A stretch of 64,000 bases of DNA from Paenibacillus sp. URB8-2 (GCF_013393385.1 NZ_AP023239.1:1302001-1366000); one strand, 5' to 3'; positions 1 to 8,353 are shown, numbered from the stretch's first letter. Numbers and translations: made by a program. The notes: generated by a model from the sequence alone, not told the origin.

Positions 1-120
1 GGATATGGTGAGATTCTTAATCTTGTTTTGATAGCTGCGCACCTGATACAGATAAGTAAGCCCCGAACCAATCCCTATGAGCAGAACAAGACCAACGACT
101 ATCAACAGTTTCTTCTTCAC
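1..120 (-). CDS. partial membrane-anchored protein, N-terminus only
   Basis: A GTG start (120-118) follows a strong AGGAGG site about 8 bases upstream. The first 40 residues show a Lys-rich start and one hydrophobic segment (about residues 5-23), then a polar stretch. This fits a signal anchor, for example a membrane-fusion/adaptor protein of an efflux system, but too little is visible to name a family. It begins 33 bases after the flavoprotein stop on the same strand, so it is probably the third gene of the TetR-flavoprotein operon. The gene continues beyond the left window edge. Confidence 0.6.
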   Translation of the reverse strand, partial: MKKKLLIVVGLVLLIGIGSGLTYLYQVRSYQNKIKNLTIS

Positions 121-153
121 AGATTAACCTCCTAAATGAATGGCTATATTGGA

Positions 154-729
154 TTAAAAAAAGCTTTGAATACGCGAAGCCAGCTTGGCTGGAACCTCCG
201 TCAGCTTCTTGGCGCCCGGACAGACGACCTTTCCTCGGCAGGTCATACCTGAGATATGGAAAAACTCGTTCATGGCGGCGAGGCAGGCCGAGCTCTGACG
301 GAGAACCCGGTTGAACGGGTACGGCGTGTTGCACGCGGTCATCAGCAGGTACTGCTGGCTTTTGGACAGAGTAGGCCTTGGAGCAATGCCCCCGCCGCTG
401 CGGTCCATCGCCTTGCCCGCAAGCCTGTCGAACATGAGCTTGACCTGTCCAGGCACATTGGCGTAATAGGTGGGCGCGGACAATATAACCAGATCGCTGG
501 AAGCCAGCCGCTCCCACAGCGCGGCAAGCTCGCCGCCGGGAGGGCAGATACCGGTTGCCCGGCACTCCGGGCAGCCTTTGCAGGCGGTAATGTTCACCTT
601 GTACAAGTCGCAGATGTCCGTCTCCCAGCCCGCCGTCTTCGCCGCCTGAACGGCAATACGAAGCATCTTCGCCGTGATTCCGTCCGGTCTGGGGCCGCCC
701 TTAATGGCCAGCAGCCGTTTTGTCGCCAT
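154..729 (-). CDS. NADPH-dependent FMN reductase / flavodoxin-fold protein
   Basis: 191 residues with a flavodoxin-like fold. A phosphate-binding loop of the GGPRPDG type lies at residues 11-17, and a Cys cluster C50-x2-C53-x2-C56 with C62 resembles iron-sulfur flavoproteins of the FMN-reductase family. The segment SAPTYYANVPGQVKLMFDR matches the conserved flavin-contact region. The likely role is cytosolic reduction of flavin, quinone or a small electrophile with NAD(P)H. The start overlaps the end of the TetR gene by 29 bases, so the two are translationally coupled. The family is confident; substrate and true Fe-S content are not known. Confidence 0.8.
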   Translation of the reverse strand: MATKRLLAIKGGPRPDGITAKMLRIAVQAAKTAGWETDICDLYKVNITACKGCPECRATGICPPGGELAALWERLASSDLVILSAPTYYANVPGQVKLMFDRLAGKAMDRSGGGIAPRPTLSKSQQYLLMTACNTPYPFNRVLRQSSACLAAMNEFFHISGMTCRGKVVCPGAKKLTEVPAKLASRIQSFF

Positions 730-1372
730 GTTCCTCCTCCTTCACAAGCATACGCAGCATCAGATTGCAGCCGTATTCTAGCAGCCCTTTCGGCGTCGTG
801 CCCATCGTCTCGGAAATATAGCTGCTTTTTCGGTTAGCCAAAATAATAAGCGAGGACAAGCTGCTCCAATAAATCAGAATGGTTTCCTTGATTCGCGTAC
901 ACGGCATCACCGTGCCTTCTGCGATTCCCAGCCAGACCATCTCCCCCAGTGCGGCGTTAATCTCCTCCCCGACATTGAAAATATCCTTCTTCACCTGAGG
1001 CAAATCCGGGCAGTGCAACGGCTGGGTCTGAAAATCGACAATCCGGCCGAAGAGAAAGGGAGATGCCTCATAGAAAGCCATCAGGCTGGCGCAAAGGACG
1101 CGATATTTGAGCAAAAAGCCCTCATGGCCGTCAAGGCTCCGCAGAATATGGTCCTTGAGCTGCAAGAACCCTTTTAAGACGATCCGGTCGTGAATTTCCT
1201 CCTTGCTCGGGAACTGAAGGTACACCGTGCGCTTGCTGTATTCGGCGCTCCTCGCAATATCGTCCATCGTCGTGGCCGCAATGCCTTTTTCCGCGAACAA
1301 CTGCTCCGCGGCATGCAAAATATTCTCTTGATGAAGAGCCGAGATGGTCTCTTTGCGTGTTGCCCGATCCAT
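701..1372 (-). CDS. TetR/AcrR family transcriptional regulator
   Basis: 223 residues. The N-terminal TetR helix-turn-helix (about residues 15-62) contains the usual pattern LFAEKGIAATTMDDIA followed by SKRTVYLQFPSKEEI. The C-terminal ligand domain is divergent. It is the first gene of a minus-strand operon with the FMN reductase and a membrane-anchored protein, so it probably represses its own operon in response to a toxic small molecule. A perfect inverted repeat lies directly upstream at 1393-1413. The effector is not predictable. Confidence 0.88.
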   Translation of the reverse strand: MDRATRKETISALHQENILHAAEQLFAEKGIAATTMDDIARSAEYSKRTVYLQFPSKEEIHDRIVLKGFLQLKDHILRSLDGHEGFLLKYRVLCASLMAFYEASPFLFGRIVDFQTQPLHCPDLPQVKKDIFNVGEEINAALGEMVWLGIAEGTVMPCTRIKETILIYWSSLSSLIILANRKSSYISETMGTTPKGLLEYGCNLMLRMLVKEEEHGDKTAAGH

Positions 1373-1392
1373 TCGTACACCTCCGGTTCTAA

Positions 1393-1413
1393 AAGTAAAC
1401 TGTTAGTTTACTT
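1393..1413. promoter_or_regulatory. TetR operator candidate
   Basis: A perfect inverted repeat, AAGTAAAC-TGTTA-GTTTACTT, has 8-bp arms and a 5-bp spacer. It lies 20 bases upstream of the TetR start codon. Size, symmetry and position fit an autoregulatory TetR operator. Binding is inferred. Confidence 0.7.
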
Positions 1414-1908
1414 AAATCGTATCATCTTTATTGTAAGGTGTAAATCCATTATTTCACATTTAATTTTCATTTTACATTTCAAACTCCTTTCACATTCATT
1501 TTACAGGAGCAGGGTAGGGCAGAATCCTTGCGGTAGGGCCCAAAGAAACGGAGTTAGCTTGACGAACGGGAATAGCTCCATCTATTTTCTTGTTTTTCTG
1601 CTGTTTTGAGTGATTAGCGGGAATTCCTCCGTCTTATTCACCGTACCTTCACATCTGTGGGCTAAAATGGCAAAATAAGGTGGAGAAATTCCGCTTTATC
1701 GGATAGAAGGCGCTGAAATGGGGAGGATGAACGGGAGATTTTCCGGTTCATGGAGAGAGGGGGACGTGTCTGGACAGCCCAAGGATCGATTTCAAAGCTT
1801 AAGGAATGGACTAGTAGGCTATCCGCAGGAAATGCGGCCGCACCGCCGAATGTAGTAAACGGAATACTTTGGAAAAAATGGCCGGATCACCAAAAGGAGT
1901 TATCAAGA
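1414..1908. other. gene-poor stretch with dispersed repeat units
   Basis: No supportable gene here. Short related units recur: AACGGGAATAGCTCCATCT (from 1565), CGGGAATTCCTCCGTCTTAT (from 1618), an inverted copy near 1673-1700, and GGGGAGGATGAACGGGAG (from 1720). Close relatives occur at 36325-36401. They look like copies of a genome-dispersed intergenic repeat. Confidence 0.5.
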
Positions 1909-2496
1909 ATGCATACCACTATTTATATGATCAGACATGCTGTTTCGCCGTATCTGACCGGTCAGGAACGAACCCGTGGCCTTTCGCAGCAAGGGGCCGC
2001 CGATGCGGGCAGAGTGAAGGAGATTTTGAAGAACGAGGATATTGCGCATTTTGTATCCAGTCCATATACGAGGGCGGTCGCTACCCTACAGCCTTTGGCG
2101 GAAGCGGCGGGGAAGGAGATTATTTTATATGAAGAATTGAAGGAAAGGGAATTTGGAGCTCTGAACAGGGAATTTGGAGATGAAGAATTGCTTGTTGCGC
2201 TCCGCCGTTCTTTTGAAGACACTCACTTTAAGCTTGACGGCGGAGAAAGCCACAAAGAAGCCGAGGAACGAGCCGTGCCGATTATGGAGCGGCTGCTTCG
2301 GGAGTATGTGGTGAGCAACATTGCAATTGGAACCCACGGCAATATCATGGCGATTATCATGCACTATTACGATAAAGCGTACGGATTTGATTTCTTGTTG
2401 TCGACGACCAAGCCGGATATTTATAAGCTGAAGTTCGATGGGACGCGGCTTGTGAATGTGGAGCGGCTATGGGAGTCGCAGCCAGGCTTAAAATAA
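1909..2496 (+). CDS. histidine phosphatase family protein (phosphoglycerate mutase-like)
   Basis: 195 residues from the ATG at 1909, which has an AAAAGGAGT ribosome binding site 8 bases upstream. A longer in-frame reading from 1750 lacks a site. The catalytic motif reads RHA (residues 9-11) instead of the classical RHG. The acid residue lies in the KEREFG segment and the second catalytic His in GTHGN. The predicted fold is a cytosolic phosphatase acting through a phospho-histidine. The substrate cannot be told; many members of this size are broad phosphatases. Confidence 0.85.
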   Translation: MHTTIYMIRHAVSPYLTGQERTRGLSQQGAADAGRVKEILKNEDIAHFVSSPYTRAVATLQPLAEAAGKEIILYEELKEREFGALNREFGDEELLVALRRSFEDTHFKLDGGESHKEAEERAVPIMERLLREYVVSNIAIGTHGNIMAIIMHYYDKAYGFDFLLSTTKPDIYKLKFDGTRLVNVERLWESQPGLK

Positions 2497-2498
2497 AA

Positions 2499-2518
2499 GC
2501 CATCCCGCAAGGGACGGC
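2499..2518 (+). terminator. weak hairpin after the phosphatase gene
   Basis: GCCATCCC-GCAA-GGGACGGC forms an 8-bp stem with one mismatch. No immediate T-run follows; TTTTTT appears 12 bases later. A possible terminator only. Confidence 0.3.
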
Positions 2519-2551
2519 GTTAGGCAGCATTTTTTCAGGATAAGTTCTAAT

Positions 2552-2980
2552 TTAAGCGTTCAGACGCTTGTGGTTCTGATGCGCCAGTGTGAGCAGAGCG
2601 ACGTAGATCGGCTGGACGTTGAATTTTTTGCCGAACTCGAATTTGTAGGAGCCGATTTGTACGTTGTTGGTTTTAAAATACGGCGATTGAATGTAGTGGA
2701 TGGTGATTTCGCTGTCGTCAAAGCCGGTGCCGCCTGTCTCCATCGTAACTTCGTAAATCGATTCGAGGGAGATGGAGGCGACCCGAGTTTTTTTGCCGGT
2801 CACGCCTTGATGATCGATAAAAATCAGCCGTTCGTCCGTAATGATAAACGTATCCCGCACCAGACGAAATCCCATTTCAATCTTCTCTTCCGGCATCAGA
2901 TACGCTCCGTACTGACTCTTCAGCTCCGGAATGGATACCTCGGAATAATTACCCAGCAGCCCGCTTAACAAATTGGCCAT
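2552..2980 (-). CDS. bacterial PH-domain protein
   Basis: 142 residues matching the bacterial pleckstrin-homology-like family (PF08000 type): an N-terminal helix with LLSGLLGNYSEVS, then a beta-rich domain with DTFIITDERLIFIDHQGVTGKK and the closing segment of the barrel. There is no signal or membrane segment, so it is probably cytosolic. The ATG has a GGAGG site about 7 bases upstream. The function of the family is unknown. It is convergent with the phosphatase gene. Confidence 0.8.
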   Translation of the reverse strand: MANLLSGLLGNYSEVSIPELKSQYGAYLMPEEKIEMGFRLVRDTFIITDERLIFIDHQGVTGKKTRVASISLESIYEVTMETGGTGFDDSEITIHYIQSPYFKTNNVQIGSYKFEFGKKFNVQPIYVALLTLAHQNHKRLNA

Positions 2981-3089
2981 TTCAATACCTCCTGATTGTA
3001 AGAATTAACAGTGTATGCACTGTTTGTAATTCGGCGTTCAGGGCGGTTTTCCCTCCAGACTGCCGTCAAAATGCCGGTTAACTATGGAT

Positions 3090-3560
3090 CTATAGAACCT
3101 TGTAAACCACCCGGAACACCGTCTCTTTAAAAAAGGCAAATTGACGTTCCTCCAGAAGTCCGGGATAGCTCATAATGTGGAGCGGAAGCGCCGACTGACC
3201 CACCCGAAGGGGCGGCTGCGCATAGGGGTAAGGATTAAGCGTAAAACCGAGCCGCTCATAGAATCCGATTCTTCTTCTCGGCCATTCCGAGTCGGGAGGC
3301 TCCACTTCCAGCAGGACAAGCCCGGGCGATTTCTCTAGATAGGATTTCAGAAGACGTTCGCCCAAACCTCTACCGCGCATTGCCGGAACTACCGCAAAAT
3401 GCTCCACGAAGCGGAATTCGGGGAATTCCCAGACGGCCATGAAGGCGCTGAGTCCGCTTTCGCTCTCCCGCTCCGTAATCAGGCGGTAACGGGGGGCGGC
3501 AAGCAGCGCCCTCTGACCCTCATAGGTCCGAAACTCGGAAGGGGGAAACGAGGCTTCCAT
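3090..3560 (-). CDS. GNAT family N-acetyltransferase
   Basis: 156 residues. The acetyl-CoA loop appears as VVPAMRGRGLGERLLKSYLE (motif A, Q/RxxGxG/A type), followed by the beta strand LVLLEVEPP and the region RIGFYERLGF typical of GNAT motif B. The start codon at 3560 lies at the junction with a transposase remnant beginning at about 3561, so the native promoter has probably been replaced or lost. A native N-terminus cannot be proved. The acyl acceptor is unknown. Confidence 0.8.
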   Translation of the reverse strand: MEASFPPSEFRTYEGQRALLAAPRYRLITERESESGLSAFMAVWEFPEFRFVEHFAVVPAMRGRGLGERLLKSYLEKSPGLVLLEVEPPDSEWPRRRIGFYERLGFTLNPYPYAQPPLRVGQSALPLHIMSYPGLLEERQFAFFKETVFRVVYKVL

Positions 3561-3995
3561 AAGAGAGTATACAGATTTGAAGTCATTGCAATCGATACCG
3601 CTGCCAAGAACTACGGGTATTTCGCACTGCTGAGCAATGAGATCAAAGATCCGATGGAAGCGCTCGGCGTGTATCGTAACAAGGATGTGATTGAAAAAGC
3701 CTTTGGCAACTTGAAAGAACGCCTGAATTTCCGTCGTATGGAAGTTTCCTCCGAACGAAGTTTGGATGGGAAACTGTTTGTAGAGTTCGTAGCCCTCATC
3801 TATTTATCCTATATGAAGAAAGTGTTGCAGGAGAAAAACCTATTCCAGCGCTATACGATGCAGGGACTGCTCGATGAACTCGATGTGATCGAGTGTTATG
3901 AACGTCCTGGCTACGATTTGCAATTCGGTGAGATCACCAAACGTCAGATTGAACTTTACGATGCACTGGGCGTTCCTTCGCCTACCTCGTTATAA
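3561..3995 (+). pseudogene. IS1634-type transposase, C-terminal remnant
   Basis: About 145 codons from the C-terminal part of an IS1634/IS4-superfamily DDE transposase, including NYGYFALLSNEI and the segment VYRNKDVIEKAFGNLKERL that carries the last catalytic Glu. The N-terminal two-thirds with the first catalytic Asp residues is absent. The remnant starts flush against the acetyltransferase gene. It is a relic of an insertion-deletion and marks the left edge of an AT-rich mobile region. Confidence 0.8.
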
Positions 3996-4096
3996 TTTGA
4001 CCGGGAATTTAGGATTAATATGATAGCTTTCATTCCCAATAACTCAAAGTAAAGAAGCGAAAGTAATTAGCTAAATTCATAAGAGGTGGGAACTAT

Positions 4097-4177
4097 ATGA
4101 ATAAACTTATCTATGAAGCATTTAAAAACAAACAGTTAATCCGTTTCGAATATGATTTCGGGACTTCGCGATGCTAA
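4097..4177 (+). pseudogene. truncated gene start (26 codons)
   Basis: ATG at 4097 has an AAGAGGTGGG site just upstream. The peptide starts MNKLIYEAFKNKQLIRFEYD, then continues as six unrelated residues to a stop. The beginning resembles the N-terminus of small Bacillus-group proteins that carry a WYL-like strand pattern, but this is a weak match. The gene was probably cut by arrival of the recombinase-bearing segment at about 4157. Confidence 0.4.
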
Positions 4178-4206
4178 CCAGCTTATCATGTCCGCCTCTC
4201 CATATA

Positions 4207-4241
4207 AAATCGCTATCTACATTATCCACTCGTATAGCGAA
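4207..4241 (-). terminator. hairpin downstream of the recombinase gene
   Basis: TCGCTAT and ATAGCGA form a 7-bp stem around a loop of about 18 bases, downstream (minus strand) of the recombinase stop codon. The minus-strand side is followed by an A/T-rich tract. It may terminate the recombinase transcript. Confidence 0.35.
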
Positions 4242-4271
4242 GAGGGGTTATTTTTATTTACCGAAATTAAA

Positions 4272-5669
4272 TTACCACTGGAATTTAAGTAAATTATTGA
4301 TATTTTCATTAGTTATTTTTACGTATGTTTCTGAAGAGCTAGCGTTTCTATACCCTAATAAGGATTGTAAAACATTTAACTCGCAACCTTTTTCCAGCAT
4401 TCTTTTTGCAAAGGTATGGCGAAATGTACGTGGAGATATTTTTTTATTAATATTTGTTCTTCCTGCAACTATTGTTATTTGTCTTTGTATTCCTCTATTA
4501 CTCAATAACCTGTACGGCTTTCTTTCTGTTACGAATAAATAATTCATTTCATCCTCTCTAACCTCTAAATACTTCTTTAAATAATATTCTGCTTGCTTTG
4601 TTAATAAAATTATTCTATCTCTTTTATTAGTCCCGTTAATCTTAATGGTATTTTTATTCCAATTGATATCCTTTAATTGAATTTTTTCTATTTCTCCTAA
4701 ATGACATCCCGTTGATAGAAGTATTTCAATTAAAGCTCTTTCTCTTTCGTTTGTACATGCATTTTGAACTTCCAATACTTCAACCTCTTCTAATGCTTCA
4801 TTTGTTACATCTTGAGCCTTAAATGTATTTACTTTTCTTACAGGATTTCTATCAATAATTTTTTCCTCAACAAGCCAGTCAAAGAACAAATTTAAAATCC
4901 CTCTTATTGTCCCCATAGTATTTTTGCTATTTACTCTATATTTATCTTCTCTATATATGAGGAAATTTTTAATATGTTGTGAATCAATATCAGAAATCAA
5001 CTTATCTTCAGAATATTCTTGAAAAATTCTAAGTTGAGTTTGATAGGTATTAAGTGTTACCTGAACTAAACCTTGCCTTTTTTTATCTTCTAAAAAATTT
5101 TTAATATTATTTTCAATGCTATAATCAAGATTATCCATTGTCTTATACATTGAAATCGTATTCAATGAAGTATGGTCTGAGCGTACCCATCCGACCCTAG
5201 GATTAATCATAAATTCTTTATTTAAAGCAATTGAAACTTTCGAAGCAAGTTCTTCTACTGTATTCCAAAAATCACACATCCTACTTTTCATTGCTTTGTT
5301 AACAAAATCGTCAAGTCTTTTTTGTAAAATTAAATCACTTTCTCTTTCAAATGGTTTCGTTGATGCATCTCTATTTCTAATAAATGACAAAATAGGTAAA
5401 CCACTTTCTAAAGCATAATCATATTCTTTTTCTGTATAAGATATCCCTTCTTCTGTAACGGAACCATAGCGATGACCTATTATCAAAACATAATAATCAC
5501 TAATATCTATAGTTTTCTTAATAATTGTCCATTGGTCATAATTACCCGCACTAAACATTTCCATACCGATTGGAAAATGATACATTGATAACACTGTTTC
5601 CGTTACTTTATCTCTAGCCATTATTAAATCTGAATAAGTTGAACTAGAGCGTGTCTGAAAACTCATCAC
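4272..5669 (-). pseudogene. DUF4062-tyrosine recombinase fusion, 5' end displaced by an IS
   Basis: 465 codons are open. Residues about 9-95 form a DUF4062 domain (SSTYSDLI, PIGMEMFSAG, SDYYVLIIGHRYGS, GISYTEKEYDYA). Residues about 185-270 form a SAM-like N-terminal integrase domain, and residues 300-465 a tyrosine recombinase catalytic domain. The nucleophile is Y449 (SETYVKI), and FRHTF carries the Box II Arg. The Box I position is His (TGCHLGE, H323), the HxxR His is R414 and the third His is Y440, so activity is doubtful. The first residues are read from the end of the inserted IS (5647-6504). The native start is at 6539, encoding MDLNKKYQIFI in frame. DUF4062 is known as a TIR-like effector domain, and its fusion to a recombinase is unusual. 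Confidence 0.8.
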
Positions 5670-6507
5670 TGAGTCAATTTGAAAATGGCGGCTATGTATA
5701 CAAATGACAAGAATGATTTTGCCAGTTTGTCATAACGAGTTGCCACGCGGCGAAAATGCTTGATTTTATTGAAAAAGCACTCAACCAAGTGGCGTTCTTT
5801 GTATCGATACCAATCAACTTTCCATGGATTTTGACTATTCGCCTTAGGCGGAATGGTGTAGGATGCCTGCTTAGCCGTAATCCAATTCCGAATCGCTTCT
5901 GAGCCATAGGCTTTGTCGCCAAGAATATGACTTCCTGTAATATCAAATCCTTCAAGTAAATCGATCGCTGGAACGGAATCATAGACTTGACCACCTGTCA
6001 GAAGAAAAGCGAGGGGATTCCCTAATCCATCGACGACTGTATGAAGTTTGGTTGTCTTTCCACCACGACTGACGCCGATATGCTGATTTACTTCGTGTCC
6101 TTCTGCGTTTTTTTAGCACCGGCACTGTGTTGATGGGCTTTAACCGACGTAGAATCGATGCTCAAGTTTTCAAAATCAGGCTCTACGTGAAGCGCTTGGA
6201 AGATGGCGACAAGTAATCCTGTATCTCTCCATTTGCAGAAACGACTGTAGGTCGTTTTCCATGAACCGTAACGTTCTTCCGGTAAATCACGCCAGGCAGC
6301 ACCACTTCGAGCGATCCATAGAATAGCATTAAACATGGTTCGATCACTTAATTTTGACGGACGTCCTGTTTTATATGATGGAAACATGCCCTTAATTTGT
6401 TCCCACTGCTCATCGCTTATTTCGTACCGTCTTTGAATCATGCTTGATGCTCCATTCGTTTTTCTCAAATCTTACCACATTATTCTTTAGTTTTCAGACA
6501 CGTCCTA
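5644..6507. mobile_element. IS5-family (IS427-like) insertion sequence, complete
   Basis: The element spans 5647-6504 (858 bp). The left end reads GAGCGTGTCTGAAAACT and the right end, in reverse complement, GACGTGTCTGAAAACT. CTA is duplicated at 5644-5646 and 6505-6507. Deleting the element plus one CTA restores the DUF4062 reading frame as KYQIFI-SSTYSDLI, which independently proves the boundaries. One transposase in two frames lies inside on the minus strand. Confidence 0.9.
5666..6441 (-). CDS. IS5-family transposase made by -1 frameshifting
   Basis: The first frame starts at ATG 6441 (GGAG 8 bases upstream) with a helix-turn-helix-like region and the first Asp in LSIDSTSVKAH. At the run of seven A bases in GCTAAAAAAACGC (about 6107-6119 on the plus strand) a -1 shift joins the second frame, which begins NAEGHEVNQHIGVSRGGKTT. 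That frame carries GDKAYGS (second Asp) and ERHLVECFFNKIKHFRR (Glu) and ends at 5666. The product is about 258 residues. The A7 slippery run is typical of this group, so I call this programmed frameshifting, not decay. Confidence 0.78.
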
Positions 6508-6539
6508 ATAAATATTTGATATTTTTTATTTAAGTCCAT
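6508..6539 (-). pseudogene. displaced 5' end of the DUF4062-recombinase gene
   Basis: ATG at 6539-6537, preceded by GAGGGGTG at 6552-6545, encodes MDLNKKYQIFI and runs straight into the duplicated CTA at 6505-6507. It continues in frame with the coding region that resumes below 5643. This is the native promoter-proximal end of the fusion gene. Confidence 0.85.
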
Positions 6540-6555
6540 ATATACACCCCTCAAC

Positions 6556-7425
6556 AACTCTATGTAATAATAATAAAAATATAAATTATTCAGAATCCAT
6601 CTCCGGATTTTACAAACATTAACAACATTTAGATGGGTTTATTATATCAAATTCATTAAAGTTATTGCCTCTTGTTATTCTATCATTTAAGTACAAATTT
6701 AATTTCAAAATACCGAGAAAATCATAAAAAGATGTTTAGTGAATTTTCAAGCAATACAAAGCAATCAATCCAACTAAATATACAATAAAATTACTGTGTG
6801 AATCTAATTTTGCAATACTTTATAACGCCTTATACAAATGGTCGAACAGAGGGCACTAACCATAGATTAAGAATAATCAAACGACTAATGTACGGTTACA
6901 GAAGTTGAGAATGATTTAGAACACGTGTATTTCTGAAGAGTACAGGAAGTAAAAACTTATAATAAACAGGTGTTTAGCCTCCCTTCTTCATAATCTTAGT
7001 TTCAAGTCTGTAAAATGAAGAAGGGAAGAGTTTAGAGAGGCATCAAATCTAGCTTAATTACTGTTAGAATGTGAATCGCAAACAATGGTGAAGAGGCAAA
7101 AGAATTAACTGCTCAAGCTACAGCAGTTTTTACTTTTACGAGCAATACTAACACATCTCACTATTTATTATTCCATCAATATTACACATTTAAAATGCAT
7201 TGAGTTAGTAACTACTTAAGTCACCGACACGCTCAAATTTAGCCATGATGGTATCGACAGTTAATTCTAATATCCGCTTTTATACAATTTGTGATCGCCT
7301 TATCTCAAGTAAAACACAAGTAATGTCCGCAAAGTACTCCTTCTTGGAAATCATTCTCAATTACTCAATCTAAAAACACCATGCTATCTATAGTTTCACT
7401 TACTTTTGTTCGGCGTGTTTCAAAC
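6556..7425. other. AT-rich non-coding stretch
   Basis: No reading frame here has a credible start, ribosome site or family match. A perfect 12-bp inverted repeat (TCCCTTCTTCAT at 6980-6991 and ATGAAGAAGGGA at 7015-7026) is the only clear structure. A short open stretch near 7083-7200 (NGEEAKELTAQATAVF) may be gene debris. Base composition matches the mobile segment to the left rather than the GC-rich genes to the right. Confidence 0.5.
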
Positions 7426-7483
7426 CACATCTCCTTGGAGATGTGATTGCGTAATCACATTATAACCGAAGCCAGAGCTTCGG
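7426..7483. repeat. three consecutive hairpins
   Basis: CACATCTCC-TT-GGAGATGTG (7426-7445), GTGATT-GCGT-AATCAC (7443-7458) and CCGAAGC-CAGA-GCTTCGG (7466-7483) follow one another without a gap. Such stacked hairpins occur at the ends of IS200/IS605-type elements and in structured RNAs. No transposase is present. The identity is open. Confidence 0.5.
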
Positions 7484-7588
7484 ACAGGAACTCCCGCAAA
7501 TCGTAACTGCAACCTTTTCATGTGTGTTCCGTCTGTTAAGAACAGGCTTGGAACCAGGACTGTCAGAGTCAACAAGGAGATGACACAT

Positions 7589-8275
7589 ATGAAAAAGTAT
7601 ATAAAAATGATAGCGGCAAGCATCATGCTCACGGGAATGATAGGCCTTGCCGCATGCAGTTCCGGAGACAGCGGAGAAGCCTCCCCGCCGCCATCCGAGG
7701 CCGCGCCGTCACCCGCCGCAGCGACTGCTCCGGCGACTGCCGCAGCCTCTCCTGCGGCCAGCGAAGCTGCCCCGTCGGGCAGTCCGGGCGCTTCCGCTGC
7801 ACCGACGGCGGCTTCATCGCCTGCCCCAGGCGGCGATGCGAATACGGCTGCGCAGCTCCAAGAGCTGCTTGAGCTTGCCAAGCAGGGCAAAGCGCCGGGC
7901 ATTCCGTTCGCCGCCCATACGGATCTCATCGACGATGTGAAGAAGACTTGGGGCGAGCCGGACAAGGAAGAGGGAGCGGGCAAAGGCATCTACGCCACGT
8001 ACAGCGTGAGGCATGCGGTGATCGGGTTCAACAAGGGCAGTCTGATCTTTGATGTCCGTTCCAGCGCCGCCGAGCTGCGGCAGCTGACACTGCAGCAGAT
8101 TGAAGACGCGCTCGGCAAGCCGGACGACACGAAGACCAGCGGGAACGACAGTATCTATATTTACAAGGCGGGTACCCAGTACCAATTGAAATTCGTGATT
8201 CCGAAATCTAAGGGTAAAGTCGACCACATTTCCGTCTTCTCCGAACAGGATTCGATTAACAATATGGCCGGATAA
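7589..8275 (+). CDS. YjgB-family (DUF4309) lipoprotein
   Basis: 228 residues from ATG 7589, with AAGGAGA 8 bases upstream. A signal peptide ends in the lipobox GLAAC, so the protein should be anchored at the outer face of the membrane. A low-complexity Ala/Pro/Ser linker (about residues 28-85) leads to a DUF4309 domain (LLELAKQGKAPGIPF, TWGEPDK, VIGFNKGSLIFDVRS, DALGKPDDT). The biochemical role of the family is unknown. The linker is markedly GC-rich compared with the region upstream, so native chromosomal sequence resumes here. A strong terminator follows. Confidence 0.85.
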   Translation: MKKYIKMIAASIMLTGMIGLAACSSGDSGEASPPPSEAAPSPAAATAPATAAASPAASEAAPSGSPGASAAPTAASSPAPGGDANTAAQLQELLELAKQGKAPGIPFAAHTDLIDDVKKTWGEPDKEEGAGKGIYATYSVRHAVIGFNKGSLIFDVRSSAAELRQLTLQQIEDALGKPDDTKTSGNDSIYIYKAGTQYQLKFVIPKSKGKVDHISVFSEQDSINNMAG

Positions 8276-8316
8276 TAAAAGGTGCGGCATGACCGATAAA
8301 TTCGGCCTTTTAAGAG

Positions 8317-8353
8317 CAGTCAGGCGGGACTTTCCGCCTGGCTGTTTTTTTTT
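8317..8353 (+). terminator. intrinsic terminator after the YjgB-like gene
   Basis: CAGTCAGGCGG and CCGCCTGGCTG form a GC-rich stem of about 10 bp directly followed by nine T bases. Confidence 0.85.

Noticed and set aside
1640..1908. Possible T-box or other leader before the histidine phosphatase
   Set aside because: No T-box core, specifier pattern or terminator/antiterminator pair could be found; the sequence is better explained by dispersed repeat units.
5692..5994. Separate minus-strand open frame inside the IS5-type element
   Set aside because: It is a different frame from the transposase. The -1 frame continuing from the A7 run carries the conserved DDE residues.
7647..7940. Arg/Pro-rich alternative frames within the YjgB-like gene
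   Set aside because: They come from the low-complexity GC-rich linker read in other frames.
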